Assembly (NCBI RefSeq): GCF_029892485.1
Contig: NZ_JARXVG010000018.1
Location: forward strand, 1 to 64,000
Length of the DNA: 64,000 bases
Source: Variovorax boronicumulans
Lineage (GTDB): Bacteria > Pseudomonadota > Gammaproteobacteria > Burkholderiales > Burkholderiaceae_C
Direction: 5' to 3'
Part shown: piece after piece, positions 42,587-51,840 of the stretch
How positions within the stretch are numbered: the stretch's first letter is position 1
Layout: every line of letters begins with the position of its first letter
Notes under the pieces: generated by a model
Database searches by the model: none
What the model was told of the DNA's origin: nothing
Seen by the model: the letters and a program-made list of their open reading frames with translations, nothing else
Position numbers and translations under genes: made by a program

Positions 42587-43282
42587 TCAGGCGAACAGCT
42601 CCGGCATCTCGCGCTGCGCCCTGGGCGTGAGCTTGAGTTCGCGCCCGTCGAGTTCCTGCCGCACCCAGCCGCGGCGCAGCGACAACTGCAGCCATGCAGC
42701 CCCCAGCGCACCGCCAAGATGCGGGCGGCGTTCGCTCCAGTCGAGGCATGCGCAGGCAAAACGACGGCGCGAGCGGCGCACCGCATCGATTTCCACACCC
42801 AGGCTTTCCAACGCGATCGCGCCTTCGGGCGTGAGTTCGTACGAGCCGCTCTGCAGGCCGCTGAGCCAGCCCTGCGCATGCAGCCGGTCGTGCAGCGCAA
42901 CGCCGGCCGTGCCCGCCATGTGGTCGTAGCAGGTGCGCGCGGCGCGCAGGCGGCTCGGCGTGTTCGGCTTGAACTCGACCGCGCGCGGCGCGCCGGCCAC
43001 GACCATCAGGCTTTCGAGCGCGGCCGCGACGTTGTCATCGGCGAGCCTGAAGTAGCGGTGCTTGCCCTGCACGAGCACTTCGACCAATCGCTCTTCCTTC
43101 AGGCGCGCGAGGTGCGCGCTCGCGGTGGAGGCGGCCACCTCGGCGACAGTGGCAAGCTCGGTCGCGGTGCGCGCGTGGCCGTCCATCAGGCAGTTCAGCA
43201 TGCGGGCGCGGGCCGGCTCGGCGATGGCGCCGGCGAGGCGGGCCAGTTGCAGGTCCGCGTTGGAAGATGAAGTCGTGTCCAT
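42587..43282 (-). CDS. ArsR-type winged helix-turn-helix regulator
   Basis: The 231-residue protein has an N-terminal ArsR-like winged helix (residues about 10-95: LAGAIAEPARARMLNCLMDG; STASAHLARLKEERLVEVLV). No ELCVCDL-type metal site is seen, so metal sensing is unlikely. The C-terminal half, with HDRLHAQGW and DWSERRPHLGGALG, is a conserved extension of unknown ligand. It is divergent from the cytochrome P450 gene with 83 bases between starts, which makes P450 control plausible. Confidence 0.9.
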   Translation of the reverse strand: MDTTSSSNADLQLARLAGAIAEPARARMLNCLMDGHARTATELATVAEVAASTASAHLARLKEERLVEVLVQGKHRYFRLADDNVAAALESLMVVAGAPRAVEFKPNTPSRLRAARTCYDHMAGTAGVALHDRLHAQGWLSGLQSGSYELTPEGAIALESLGVEIDAVRRSRRRFACACLDWSERRPHLGGALGAAWLQLSLRRGWVRQELDGRELKLTPRAQREMPELFA

Positions 43283-43365
43283 GCGCCCATCGTAAAACGC
43301 GGCCGCAATCGACACTTCGTTCGCGGGCGAAGTGTGACGGCGGCGGCAATTGCACACTGCGCGCC

Positions 43366-44538
43366 ATGAATACAAGCCCCACTTCGCTCTCCGACATGCC
43401 CGTCGATCCGGTCGCGGCCGTCACGCATGCCGATCCTTATCCCTTCTATGCCGGGCTGCGTGCGGGCCCCGCGCTCGTGTGGAACCAGAAGCTGCGCGTC
43501 TGGGTCGCGAGCCGTGCGGAGGTCGTCGGATCGGTGCTGCTCGCGCACGGCGCGCTGCGCGTGCGGCCGGCCGCCGAACCGGTTCCCAGCGCCATCGTGG
43601 GCAGCCCCGCCGGTGAAGTGTTCGGCCACCTGGTGCGCATGAACGACGGCACGGCGCACCAGGCCCATCGGCCTGCGCTGCAACGCGCACTGGCCGGGCT
43701 GGACCTGAATGCCGCGCATGCAGCGGCATTGCAGATCGCACGCAACGTCCCGGCAGAACCTTTGTCCGATGCGCTGTTCTCCATGCCCGTGCAAGCGGTC
43801 GCGCAGCTTCTCGGTTTTGCGGATGAAACGCTGCCGCAAATAGACCGCTGGATGCGCGACTTCGTCGCCTGCCTGTCGCCGCTGTCCACGGACGATCAAC
43901 TGCAAAGCGCAAGTGTTGCGGCGGGCGAACTGATGACGCGGTTCGAGGCGCTGACCGCCAGTGCACCGCCTCGCCACGGCACGCTGCTCGCGGCCGTGCT
44001 GGCCGAAAGCGGCGCCGGCGCGCCGGTCCCGCGCTCCCTGCTCGCCAACATCGTCGGCCTGCTCTCGCAGACCTGCGACGCGACGGCGGGCCTGCTGGGC
44101 AATAGCCTCATCGCTTTGCTGCGCGAGCCCGCGTTGCGCCAGGCCGCGCGCACGCGCGACGGGCTGCAAGCCATCGTGCAAGAGACGGCGCGGCACGACC
44201 CTTCGGTCCACAACACGCGCCGCTTCACCATCGAGCCCATCACCATCGCAGGCACGCCACTGGCAGCGGGCGATGCGGTGCTGCTGGTGCTGGCCGCGGC
44301 CAACCGCGATCCGGCCTTCAACCCCGACCCTGACCGCTTCAAGCTCGTTCGCGAACGGCGCCGCATGCTCGGCTTCGGCCATGGCATGCATGCCTGCCCG
44401 GGCCAGGCGCTGGCCTGCACGCTCGCAGCCGCGGGGCTCGATGCGTTGCTGCACCGCGAGCCCGACCTCGACGCGATCCGGGCGCGTGGCTGGAGCTACC
44501 GCCCCTCGGCCAACGCGCGCATCCCTGTCTTCCACTGA
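43366..44538 (+). CDS. Cytochrome P450
   Basis: The 390-residue soluble P450 has the haem-ligand loop FGHGMHACPGQALA, the K-helix ExxR as ETAR, and an I-helix segment LLSQTCDATAGLLGN in place of the textbook AGxDT. It is of bacterial class I type and needs a ferredoxin and reductase, neither of which lies next to it. Substrate unknown. The start MNTSPTSLSDMP (43366) is preferred. It is divergent from an ArsR-type regulator and convergent with the split-barrel protein gene. Confidence 0.93.
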   Translation: MNTSPTSLSDMPVDPVAAVTHADPYPFYAGLRAGPALVWNQKLRVWVASRAEVVGSVLLAHGALRVRPAAEPVPSAIVGSPAGEVFGHLVRMNDGTAHQAHRPALQRALAGLDLNAAHAAALQIARNVPAEPLSDALFSMPVQAVAQLLGFADETLPQIDRWMRDFVACLSPLSTDDQLQSASVAAGELMTRFEALTASAPPRHGTLLAAVLAESGAGAPVPRSLLANIVGLLSQTCDATAGLLGNSLIALLREPALRQAARTRDGLQAIVQETARHDPSVHNTRRFTIEPITIAGTPLAAGDAVLLVLAAANRDPAFNPDPDRFKLVRERRRMLGFGHGMHACPGQALACTLAAAGLDALLHREPDLDAIRARGWSYRPSANARIPVFH

Positions 44539-44543
44539 GAAGT

Positions 44544-45515
44544 TCAGCCGCGCGCGGTGGCCCAGTGCCCCGTGCCCGCCAGGTGCGGCGACAGCTGCGC
44601 ATCGCCCCAGCGCAACGGCAACGCGGCCGACCGGCGCAATGCGTGCTCCACATGCAGGCGCAGCAGCCGCTCGGCGCCTTCGAACTCGGCAAGCTCGGGC
44701 CCGTCCAGCACGATCTCCGCAGTGGCCGCCACATGGAGCAACTCGCCGTTGTCATAGTCGATGAACAGCAGGCCCGCGCGTGGATGCGCCAACAGATTGC
44801 CGAGCGTGTTGAAGAAGCGGTTGCCGTTGAAGTCGGGCACGGTCAGCACGCCGCCTTCGTCGACGCGCACGAAACCCGGCCGGCCGCCGCGGTGCGACAC
44901 ATCGACGCCGTGCGACCTGGCATCGGCCTCGTCGCCCACTGCTGCTTCGTGCGGGTAGGCCGTCGCGATGAACAGCGTGTCCGCGCTGCCGATGAGCCGC
45001 TCCGCAGCGAGATCGAGCACGTCGAGCCGCTGCACGGATGCGCTGTCTGTGCGCACGGGAGCGAACATCGGCTCGCGCGCCTGGATGTACCGAGGGCAAT
45101 TGCCGAAGCTCTGCTGCACCTCGAGCATGAAGCCCGTCGCGTCGAGCGATTCGACCGTGCCGTTCATGCGGTTGCGCCGCCGCGTGTGCGGCTCGATGCC
45201 CAGGAGGCCGAGCGTGGCGCCCTGCGCGAGCTGGCCCGCGAGCGGATCGCCGGCCGTGGGCAGCGCATCGATGCGCAGGTGCGTCGCATCGGGCGAATGC
45301 ACGAAACCTGCGGGCGCGGCGAGCACGCTGGCCCAGGGCTGCAGGTTCGCATCGAGGCTGGCGACCACGACGAACGGCAACTGCGCGAAGAATTCGCGGT
45401 GCTGGTCGGGCATGTAGTCGCGGATCACGCGCGGGCCCGCGGCGGCCATCTGCTCGCGCGAACCGGCCTGCACTTGCAGCGCGCGCTCGCCGGCATGAAA
45501 CGGCGCGGCGATCAT
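44544..45515 (-). CDS. Pyridoxamine 5'-phosphate oxidase-like split-barrel protein
   Basis: The 323-residue protein carries flavin-binding split-barrel features: FVVVASLDANLQPWASVLAA in the first half, and a second barrel with GRPGFVRVDEGGVLTVPDF and GNRFFNTLGNLLAHPRAGLL. Homologues are annotated as pyridoxamine-phosphate oxidase family proteins, but the double-length form is not the vitamin B6 enzyme. It may bind FMN or F420 and act as a reductase. It overlaps the upstream GST gene by 4 bases (ATGA), so the two form an operon. Function unknown. Confidence 0.8.
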   Translation of the reverse strand: MIAAPFHAGERALQVQAGSREQMAAAGPRVIRDYMPDQHREFFAQLPFVVVASLDANLQPWASVLAAPAGFVHSPDATHLRIDALPTAGDPLAGQLAQGATLGLLGIEPHTRRRNRMNGTVESLDATGFMLEVQQSFGNCPRYIQAREPMFAPVRTDSASVQRLDVLDLAAERLIGSADTLFIATAYPHEAAVGDEADARSHGVDVSHRGGRPGFVRVDEGGVLTVPDFNGNRFFNTLGNLLAHPRAGLLFIDYDNGELLHVAATAEIVLDGPELAEFEGAERLLRLHVEHALRRSAALPLRWGDAQLSPHLAGTGHWATARG

Positions 45516-46168
45516 GCGGCCGCCGCCAGCCCGACGGGCGTGCGCACCATTGGTACGAAGCCGGGCAAGGCTTCCACACGCGAGAGCCAATCGCGCACAT
45601 GCGGATAGGCGTCGAGTGCCACGCGGCCTTCGGGCGCATGCGCGACGTAGGCGTAGTTCGCGATGTCGGCCAGCGTGGCGTGAGGCGCGGCAAGAAAGGA
45701 TTGCTGCGTCAGATGGATCTCCATCACCGCGAGCAGCGCGTGCGAGCGCGTCACCGTCTCGGTCGGGTCGACCGCGAGGCCGAACAGCGCCATGACGCGT
45801 GCAGCGGCCGGGCCGTAGGCCAGCGGGCCGGCCGCCACCGAGAACCAGCGCTGCACGCGCGCTGCACCCACCGCGTCCTGCGGCATCCAGCGCGACGGGT
45901 CGGCCGAATAGCGCGCGTTGAGGTAGACCAGGATCGCGTTGGAATCGGCCAGCGTGACGTCGCCGTCCTCGATCACCGGCACCTGGCCGAAGGGATTGCG
46001 CGCCAGGAATTCGGGTGTGCGGTTGGCGCGCTGCTTCAGGTCGAGCTCGATCACCTCGAAAGGCAGTCCGAGCATCGAGAGGAACAGGCGCACGCGGTGC
46101 ACATGACCCGAGATGGCGCTGCCATAGAGCTTGATGGGCTGCGTGGGGCGGGTGGCGATGGCGTTCAT
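45512..46168 (-). CDS. Glutathione S-transferase family protein
   Basis: The 218-residue protein has an N-terminal thioredoxin-like domain (IKLYGSAISGHVHRVRLFLS; NPFGQVPVIEDGDVTLADSN with the cis-Pro and Glu/Asp-Ser glutathione contacts) and an all-helical C-terminal domain with HATLADIANYAYV. A Ser occupies the usual catalytic position near residue 17-20. It is divergent from a LysR gene (126 bases) and in operon with the split-barrel protein. Confidence 0.92.
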   Translation of the reverse strand: MNAIATRPTQPIKLYGSAISGHVHRVRLFLSMLGLPFEVIELDLKQRANRTPEFLARNPFGQVPVIEDGDVTLADSNAILVYLNARYSADPSRWMPQDAVGAARVQRWFSVAAGPLAYGPAAARVMALFGLAVDPTETVTRSHALLAVMEIHLTQQSFLAAPHATLADIANYAYVAHAPEGRVALDAYPHVRDWLSRVEALPGFVPMVRTPVGLAAAA

Positions 46169-46294
46169 GAAAGGGTCCTTTGGAATGTCGAGACGAGGGC
46201 CGTGCTGGCGTATTCCCGATTCTTCTCTCTTGCATCCAATGAATGAATAGCCATTTCTGTATTTGACTGCTGCGTTTTCCGGTTTAATCGCGGC

Positions 46295-47185
46295 ATGGAC
46301 CGCTTCAAAGCCATGCAGACCTTCGTGCAGATTGCCGAGCAGGGCAGCATGACCCGCGCCGCCGAGGTGCTGGGCACCTCGCTGCCGGCGGTGGTGCGTG
46401 CGCTCGCCGCACTCGAGGCGCACCTGGGCGTGCGCCTCTTCCATCGCACCACACGGCGCCTGTCGCTCACCGAGGAAGGGCGCCACTATCTGCCGAGCGC
46501 ACGCGAGGTGCTGCTCGCGGCCGATGCCGCCGACCGCGCGCTCAACGCCGAGGCGCGCGAACCGGCGGGCCAGCTCACCATCACCGCACCGGTGCTGTTC
46601 GGCCACATGTACGTGGCGCCGGCCATCACCCGCTTCATGAAGCGCTACGACAAGGTGCGCTGCAGCGTGCTGCTGTACGACCGCGCGGTGAACCTGCTGG
46701 AGGAGAACATCGACGTCGGCATCCGCATCAGCCCGCTGGAGGATTCGTCGCTCGTCGCGCAGTCGCTCGGCACCATCCGGCGCGTGGTGGCGGTGAGCCC
46801 GGACTACCTCGCGCAGCACGGCACGCCACGGCATCCGCGCGACCTGAACGGCGCGCCATGCGTGCGCGGCCGCATCGACGCGCCGCCGCAATGGCTCTTT
46901 CACGAAGGCGGCAAGACCATCAGCGTGACGCCGAGCAACCGGCTGGAGTTCAACCACCTCGCGCCCGCGATCGAGGCCTGCGCCGCGGGCATGGGCTTCG
47001 GCACCTTCTTCTCGTACCAGGTGCTGCCCTACGTGGCACAGGGGCGCCTGCAGATCGTGCTCGAAGACTTCGAGCCGCCGCCGCGGCCGGTGAGCGTGAT
47101 CTATCCGAATGCGCGGCTGCTGCCGGCCCGCACGCGGGCCTTCATCGACTGGATGAAGACGGAGTTCAGCGGCTTGCGGATGTAG
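46295..47185 (+). CDS. LysR-family transcriptional regulator
   Basis: The 296-residue protein begins MDRFKAMQTFVQIAEQGSMT with a helix-turn-helix (SLPAVVRALAALEAHLGVRL) and the effector domain of the LrhA/DmlR-like subgroup. It is divergent from the GST/split-barrel operon, its likely target, and ends 2 bases before the stop of the convergent secreted-protein gene. Inducer unknown. Confidence 0.93.
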   Translation: MDRFKAMQTFVQIAEQGSMTRAAEVLGTSLPAVVRALAALEAHLGVRLFHRTTRRLSLTEEGRHYLPSAREVLLAADAADRALNAEAREPAGQLTITAPVLFGHMYVAPAITRFMKRYDKVRCSVLLYDRAVNLLEENIDVGIRISPLEDSSLVAQSLGTIRRVVAVSPDYLAQHGTPRHPRDLNGAPCVRGRIDAPPQWLFHEGGKTISVTPSNRLEFNHLAPAIEACAAGMGFGTFFSYQVLPYVAQGRLQIVLEDFEPPPRPVSVIYPNARLLPARTRAFIDWMKTEFSGLRM

Positions 47186-47187
47186 CG

Positions 47188-47868
47188 CTACGGCGCGGGC
47201 GCTGGCAGGGGCTTGCCCTCGCACAGCGCCGCGGCATCGGTGGCCATGCTGCGCACCGCTTCTTCCATGCCCAGGTTCAGCACCGCCATGAACTCGCCGT
47301 TGCCGCTGGCCCAGTTGGTGCGCGTGCCCATGCCGCTGTAGAGGCGCGTTGCCGTCTCGCCGCCGGGCAGGCGGTAGTTCACCTTCAGCACCACATGCGA
47401 GACCAGGTTGAGCCCCGCGGACCATGCATGGGCCAGCCGCAGCGCGACGACGGCCGAGACCTGTCGTGCCGAAGCGGAAGCCGCAGCGGGCGCACCGACG
47501 ACGGTCTGGAAACCGTAGCGCTTGGTCGACAGCAGCGCGGTGCGCGTCCACATGCCCGCATCGCCGCTGCGCAGCGATTCCACCGCTTTCGGCGTGGCAT
47601 GCACCGTCGGCAGCATCAGCGTCAGGTTGCCCGCGTAGAGCTGGTTGTTGCGGGCGTCCTCAATGGCCGGGAGGTACAGCGTGCAGCCCTGCGGCGCACG
47701 CAGCAATTCGACCGGCGGGCCGTTGGGGCGCTGCTCCTGTTCGGGTGCCTGCTCGTAGACCATGTCGAGCGGCTCGCTCTCGCTGAGCGCGTGCGCGAAG
47801 CCGGGCACGGCGCACAGGGCGACGAGGACTGCCGCGGCCATGCCGCCGCGTTGCGCTTGTGACTTCAT
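47188..47868 (-). CDS. Secreted protein of unknown function
   Basis: The 226-residue protein has a signal peptide (MKSQAQRGGMAAAVLVALCA, then VPGFAHA). The mature part begins LSESEPLDMVYEQAPEQEQR and includes a CTLYLPAIEDARNN segment; three or fewer cysteines and no catalytic motif are seen. I do not recognise the family. Its start overlaps the lipoprotein gene by 4 bases (ATGA), so the two are translationally coupled and probably act together in the cell envelope. Confidence 0.8.
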   Translation of the reverse strand: MKSQAQRGGMAAAVLVALCAVPGFAHALSESEPLDMVYEQAPEQEQRPNGPPVELLRAPQGCTLYLPAIEDARNNQLYAGNLTLMLPTVHATPKAVESLRSGDAGMWTRTALLSTKRYGFQTVVGAPAAASASARQVSAVVALRLAHAWSAGLNLVSHVVLKVNYRLPGGETATRLYSGMGTRTNWASGNGEFMAVLNLGMEEAVRSMATDAAALCEGKPLPAPAP

Positions 47869-48707
47869 GGGGCGGCGCTCCGGACCGAATACATCGCGTT
47901 GTCCTGGTCGCGGAACACCACGCCGCCGGGCTGGTTGTCGAATCCCTGGCCACCCAGCGTGAACCATGTGCCGTTGACGTTGAACCGCGCGGTGCGGATG
48001 GCGCCGGAAGGCGCGCCGATCAAGTCCAGCCCCACCACGTGCAGCGTCTGCCTGATCGAATCGCGCATCACGGCCTTGAGCTGCCGTCCGTCGTTGGCGG
48101 CCAGCCGGCGCACGACCGTGGCGCGCGTTCCGCCGCCGACCGGCGTCTGGAAGATCGTGGCGGAGCGGTACGACGGCTCCTTGTTGCCGTCCTGCCAGAG
48201 CAGCGCCGTGGTGCGCGTGGTGAAGGCGCTCAGGTCGGGTTCGAGCACGTACTGCAGCAACAGCACCAGGTAGGCGGGGCCGGTCTTCGTGGCGGCGATG
48301 CGGGCGTTCTGCTCGGCCTTGGGCGGCATGCCCGCAAGCACCTGCGACGAGGCGATCTTCAGCGGGAACGCATTGGGCGTGTTCAGCAGCTCGCCCAGGG
48401 CCAGGCCGGCTTCGACCCGGTAGTCGTAATCGAGCAGGGGACCGACGATGGCACCGACTTCCGCGCTCATTTCCTTTTGCCGCGCCTGCTGCACCGAGGA
48501 GTCGATCAGCGCACCGAGCAGGCCGCCGCCCGTGGCCTCGGCCACGCCAGGGGCCTGTGCGGAGAACATGAAGTTCTCCTGCGCGACGACCACGCGAACA
48601 TCGACCTCCCGGACCTTCGCCCGGTCCGCCGCCGCGAGCGGCCGGTGAAACTGGGCACACGCGCCAAGCAGCAGCACGAGGGACAACGCCAACAGGGAAC
48701 GCAGCAT
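47865..48707 (-). CDS. Putative lipoprotein of unknown function
   Basis: The 280-residue protein has a lipobox LLLGACAQ ending at Cys17, so it is predicted to be lipidated and, with Ala at +2, sorted to the outer membrane. The body includes a GGGLLGALIDSSVQQARQKE segment and a C-terminal FNVNGTWFTLGGQGFDNQ. The family was not recognised. It is first of a two-gene operon with the secreted protein downstream. The gap of 127 bases to the nodI-like gene on the other strand holds the likely promoters. Confidence 0.8.
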   Translation of the reverse strand: MLRSLLALSLVLLLGACAQFHRPLAAADRAKVREVDVRVVVAQENFMFSAQAPGVAEATGGGLLGALIDSSVQQARQKEMSAEVGAIVGPLLDYDYRVEAGLALGELLNTPNAFPLKIASSQVLAGMPPKAEQNARIAATKTGPAYLVLLLQYVLEPDLSAFTTRTTALLWQDGNKEPSYRSATIFQTPVGGGTRATVVRRLAANDGRQLKAVMRDSIRQTLHVVGLDLIGAPSGAIRTARFNVNGTWFTLGGQGFDNQPGGVVFRDQDNAMYSVRSAAP

Positions 48708-48834
48708 CTTCGGATCTTCTCTCGCGGTATTCGGTGGGCGTCGATTGTGCCGGGAGTTGCGACGAACATGCGCGGGTTGTCCATCGGTTGAAGCGATGGC
48801 GACATCCGCAAGGGGCCTGCGTCAGAATGACCGC

Positions 48835-49776
<942 letters not shown>

Positions 49777-49779
49777 GCC

Positions 49780-50622
49780 ATGAACACGACGACTGCAACG
49801 ACAACGACGACGAACTCCGCGCCGCCCCCGCCCTCCGTGTGGCGCGCACCCGAGATCTCGCTGCGCTGGTGGCCCGTGTTTTTGCGCAATCTGCTGGTGT
49901 GGCGCAAGCTCGCGATACCCAGCCTCATCGGCAACATCGCCGAGCCGCTGATCTGGCTCGTGGCCTTCGGCTACGGCATGGGCGCTCTCGTGGGTCAAGT
50001 AGCGGTGGACGGCGTGAAGGTGCCCTACATCCTGTTCCTGGCGAGCGGCTCGATCTGCATGAGCGCGATGAATGCGGCGAGCTTCGAGGCGCTGTATTCG
50101 GCGTTCTCGCGCATGCATGTGCAGAAGACATGGGACGGCATCATGAATGCGCCCGTCGGCCTGGACGACATCGTGATGGCCGAGATGCTGTGGGCGGCGT
50201 TCAAGTCGATCTTCACCGTCACCGCGATCCTGTTCGTGATGCTCGGGCTGGGCATCAGCCACAGTCCGAAGCTCATCGTCGCCTGGCTGGTGCTGATCGG
50301 CGCAGGCATCACCTTCTCGTCGATCGCGCTGATCTTCAATGCGCTCGCCAAGGGCTACGACTTCTTCACCTACTACTTCACGCTGTTCATGACGCCGATG
50401 ATGTTCCTGAGCGGTGTGTTCTTTCCGCTGGAGCAGTTGCCCTCGGCAGTGAAAGCGGTGGCCGCGTGGCTGCCGCTGACCAATGCGGTGGCGCTGGTGC
50501 GGCCGCTCTTCATGGACCAGTGGCCGGCCGACTGGTGGCTGCATGCGGGCGTGCTGGCGGTGTATGCGGTCGTGGCGTTCTGGATCGCGCTGGCGTTGAC
50601 GCGCAAGCGATTCAAGGCCTGA
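49780..50622 (+). CDS. nodJ: ABC-2 transporter permease, NodJ type
   Basis: The 280-residue inner-membrane protein has six hydrophobic helices and the ABC-2 (DRA-type) pattern with GYDFFTYYFTLFMTPMMFLS, GVFFPLEQLP and, near the end, LPLTNAVALVRPLFM. It forms the export channel with the NodI-type ATPase. The N-terminus is Thr-rich (MNTTTATTTTTNS). No nodABC genes are in the window, so a symbiosis role is not implied; the cargo may be a lipid-linked saccharide or other amphiphile. Confidence 0.88.
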   Translation: MNTTTATTTTTNSAPPPPSVWRAPEISLRWWPVFLRNLLVWRKLAIPSLIGNIAEPLIWLVAFGYGMGALVGQVAVDGVKVPYILFLASGSICMSAMNAASFEALYSAFSRMHVQKTWDGIMNAPVGLDDIVMAEMLWAAFKSIFTVTAILFVMLGLGISHSPKLIVAWLVLIGAGITFSSIALIFNALAKGYDFFTYYFTLFMTPMMFLSGVFFPLEQLPSAVKAVAAWLPLTNAVALVRPLFMDQWPADWWLHAGVLAVYAVVAFWIALALTRKRFKA

Positions 50623-50668
50623 AGACCTGCGGCCGAAAGCATTCCGAAATGGATGCTTTCAAATTACA

Positions 50669-50697
50669 TTGCACACAATTCAATTGCTCGATAGAAT
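50669..50697 (+). promoter_or_regulatory. ohrR promoter with embedded palindromic operator
   Basis: TTGCAC (50669-50674) and TAGAAT (50692-50697) are 17 bases apart. Inside the spacer lies CAATTCAATTG (50676-50686), a perfect 11-base palindrome of the AATT type bound by OhrR proteins. OhrR binding here would block RNA polymerase, giving autorepression. The expected start point is at or next to the ATG at 50705, so the mRNA may be leaderless. Confidence 0.65.
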
Positions 50698-50704
50698 TCG
50701 AGCC

Positions 50705-51160
50705 ATGCGCTCCATCACCGTTTCCGCCGACGAAATGCTCAAGCTGGACAACCAGTTGTGCTTCGCGGTCTATTCCGCCTCGTTGGCGATGACCCGGCTC
50801 TACAAGCCGGTGCTGGAAAAGCTGCAGCTCACCTATCCCCAATACCTCGTCATGCTGGCCCTCTGGGAGCAGGACGGCCCCATGGTCTCCGAACTCGGCG
50901 AACGCCTTTCGCTCGACTCCGGCACGCTCACCCCGCTGCTCAAGCGGCTCGAAGCGAATGGCTATGTGGCCCGGGTGCGCGACGTGGCCGACGAACGCCG
51001 CGTGCACATCACGCTCACTGCCGCCGGCCGCAAGCTCAAGACCCGCGCGGCCAACGTGCCGGGCTGCCTGCTGGCCGCCACCGAATGCTCGGTGCCCGAA
51101 CTCATTGCGCTCACCCAGCAGATACAAATCCTTCGCGACCGCATCAAGAAGGCGGCCTGA
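50705..51160 (+). CDS. ohrR: Organic hydroperoxide-sensing MarR-family repressor
   Basis: The 151-residue repressor has the MarR winged helix (LSLDSGTLTPLLKRLEANGY; DERRVHITLT) and the OhrR-specific reactive Cys19 in LDNQLCFAVYSAS. Additional cysteines at 121 and 128 make it a 2-Cys type, in which the oxidised Cys19 forms a disulfide and the protein leaves DNA. Its target is ohr, 85 bases downstream, and its own promoter, which holds an AATT-type palindrome. The start at MRSITVS is preferred. Confidence 0.95.
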   Translation: MRSITVSADEMLKLDNQLCFAVYSASLAMTRLYKPVLEKLQLTYPQYLVMLALWEQDGPMVSELGERLSLDSGTLTPLLKRLEANGYVARVRDVADERRVHITLTAAGRKLKTRAANVPGCLLAATECSVPELIALTQQIQILRDRIKKAA

Positions 51161-51167
51161 CACACAC

Positions 51168-51210
51168 GCTTTTCTCCCTGCTTCGATCGAAAAAACGAGA
51201 GAAGCTTTTT
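51168..51210 (+). terminator. Candidate terminator between ohrR and ohr
   Basis: GCTTTTCTC (51168-51176) pairs with GAGAGAAGC (51197-51205) with one G-U pair, with a small TTCGATCGAA hairpin in the loop, and T5 follows. It would separate the ohrR and ohr transcripts, so ohr should have its own promoter, or it reduces read-through. Confidence 0.6.
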
Positions 51211-51244
51211 ACCTGACCCTCCCTCCATCATCAAAGGAATCACC

Positions 51245-51670
51245 ATGACCACCAAGCTCGACAAAGTGCTCTACACCGCAGAAGCCCACACCGTCGGCGG
51301 CCGTGACGGCGCAGGCAAGTCCAGCGACGGCGCAATCGACGTCAAGCTGAGCTCGCCCGGTTCGGGCAAGCCCGGCACCAACCCCGAGCAGCTGTTCGCG
51401 GTCGGCTATGCCGCCTGCTTCATCGGTGCGATGAAGGCCGTCGGCCCGAAGATCAGCGTGAAAGTGCCCGACGACGTGTCCATCGACTCGAAGGTTTCCC
51501 TCGGCCCGACGAACGGCGGTGCTGCTTACGGCATCTCGGTGCAACTGGCGATCACCCTGCCCGGCCTCGACGCAGAACAGAAGCAGAAGCTGGTCGACAC
51601 GGCTCACCAGGTCTGCCCGTACTCGAACGCAACGCGCGGCAACATCGACGTCGAACTGACGATCGTCTGA
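51245..51670 (+). CDS. ohr: Organic hydroperoxide resistance protein (peroxidase)
   Basis: The 141-residue thiol peroxidase reduces organic and fatty acid hydroperoxides using lipoyl-type dithiols. Catalytic Cys58 (GYAACFIGAM) and resolving Cys124 (HQVCPYSNAT) are present, as are the active-site Arg20 (GGRDG) and Glu48 (NPEQLF). It lies 85 bases downstream of ohrR on the same strand and is followed by a terminator. Confidence 0.97.
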   Translation: MTTKLDKVLYTAEAHTVGGRDGAGKSSDGAIDVKLSSPGSGKPGTNPEQLFAVGYAACFIGAMKAVGPKISVKVPDDVSIDSKVSLGPTNGGAAYGISVQLAITLPGLDAEQKQKLVDTAHQVCPYSNATRGNIDVELTIV

Positions 51671-51695
51671 TCTCCCGATCAGCGCAGCCAACAAG

Positions 51696-51726
51696 GCGTC
51701 CCGGCCACAAGCAGGGGCGCTTTTTT
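51696..51726 (+). terminator. Intrinsic terminator of ohr
   Basis: GCGTCCC (51696-51702) pairs with GGGGCGC (51714-51720) with one G-U pair, and T6 follows. It starts 26 bases past the ohr stop. Confidence 0.82.
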
Positions 51727-51840
51727 CATGGCCGGCGTTGTCTCACGGGTGACGCGGAAAGGGACAACGCGATAGCGCCTTTCATCAAGCTTGGCTAATG
51801 TGGCCGCACGCCCTTCCAACGACCCGTGGAGATAGCCCCC

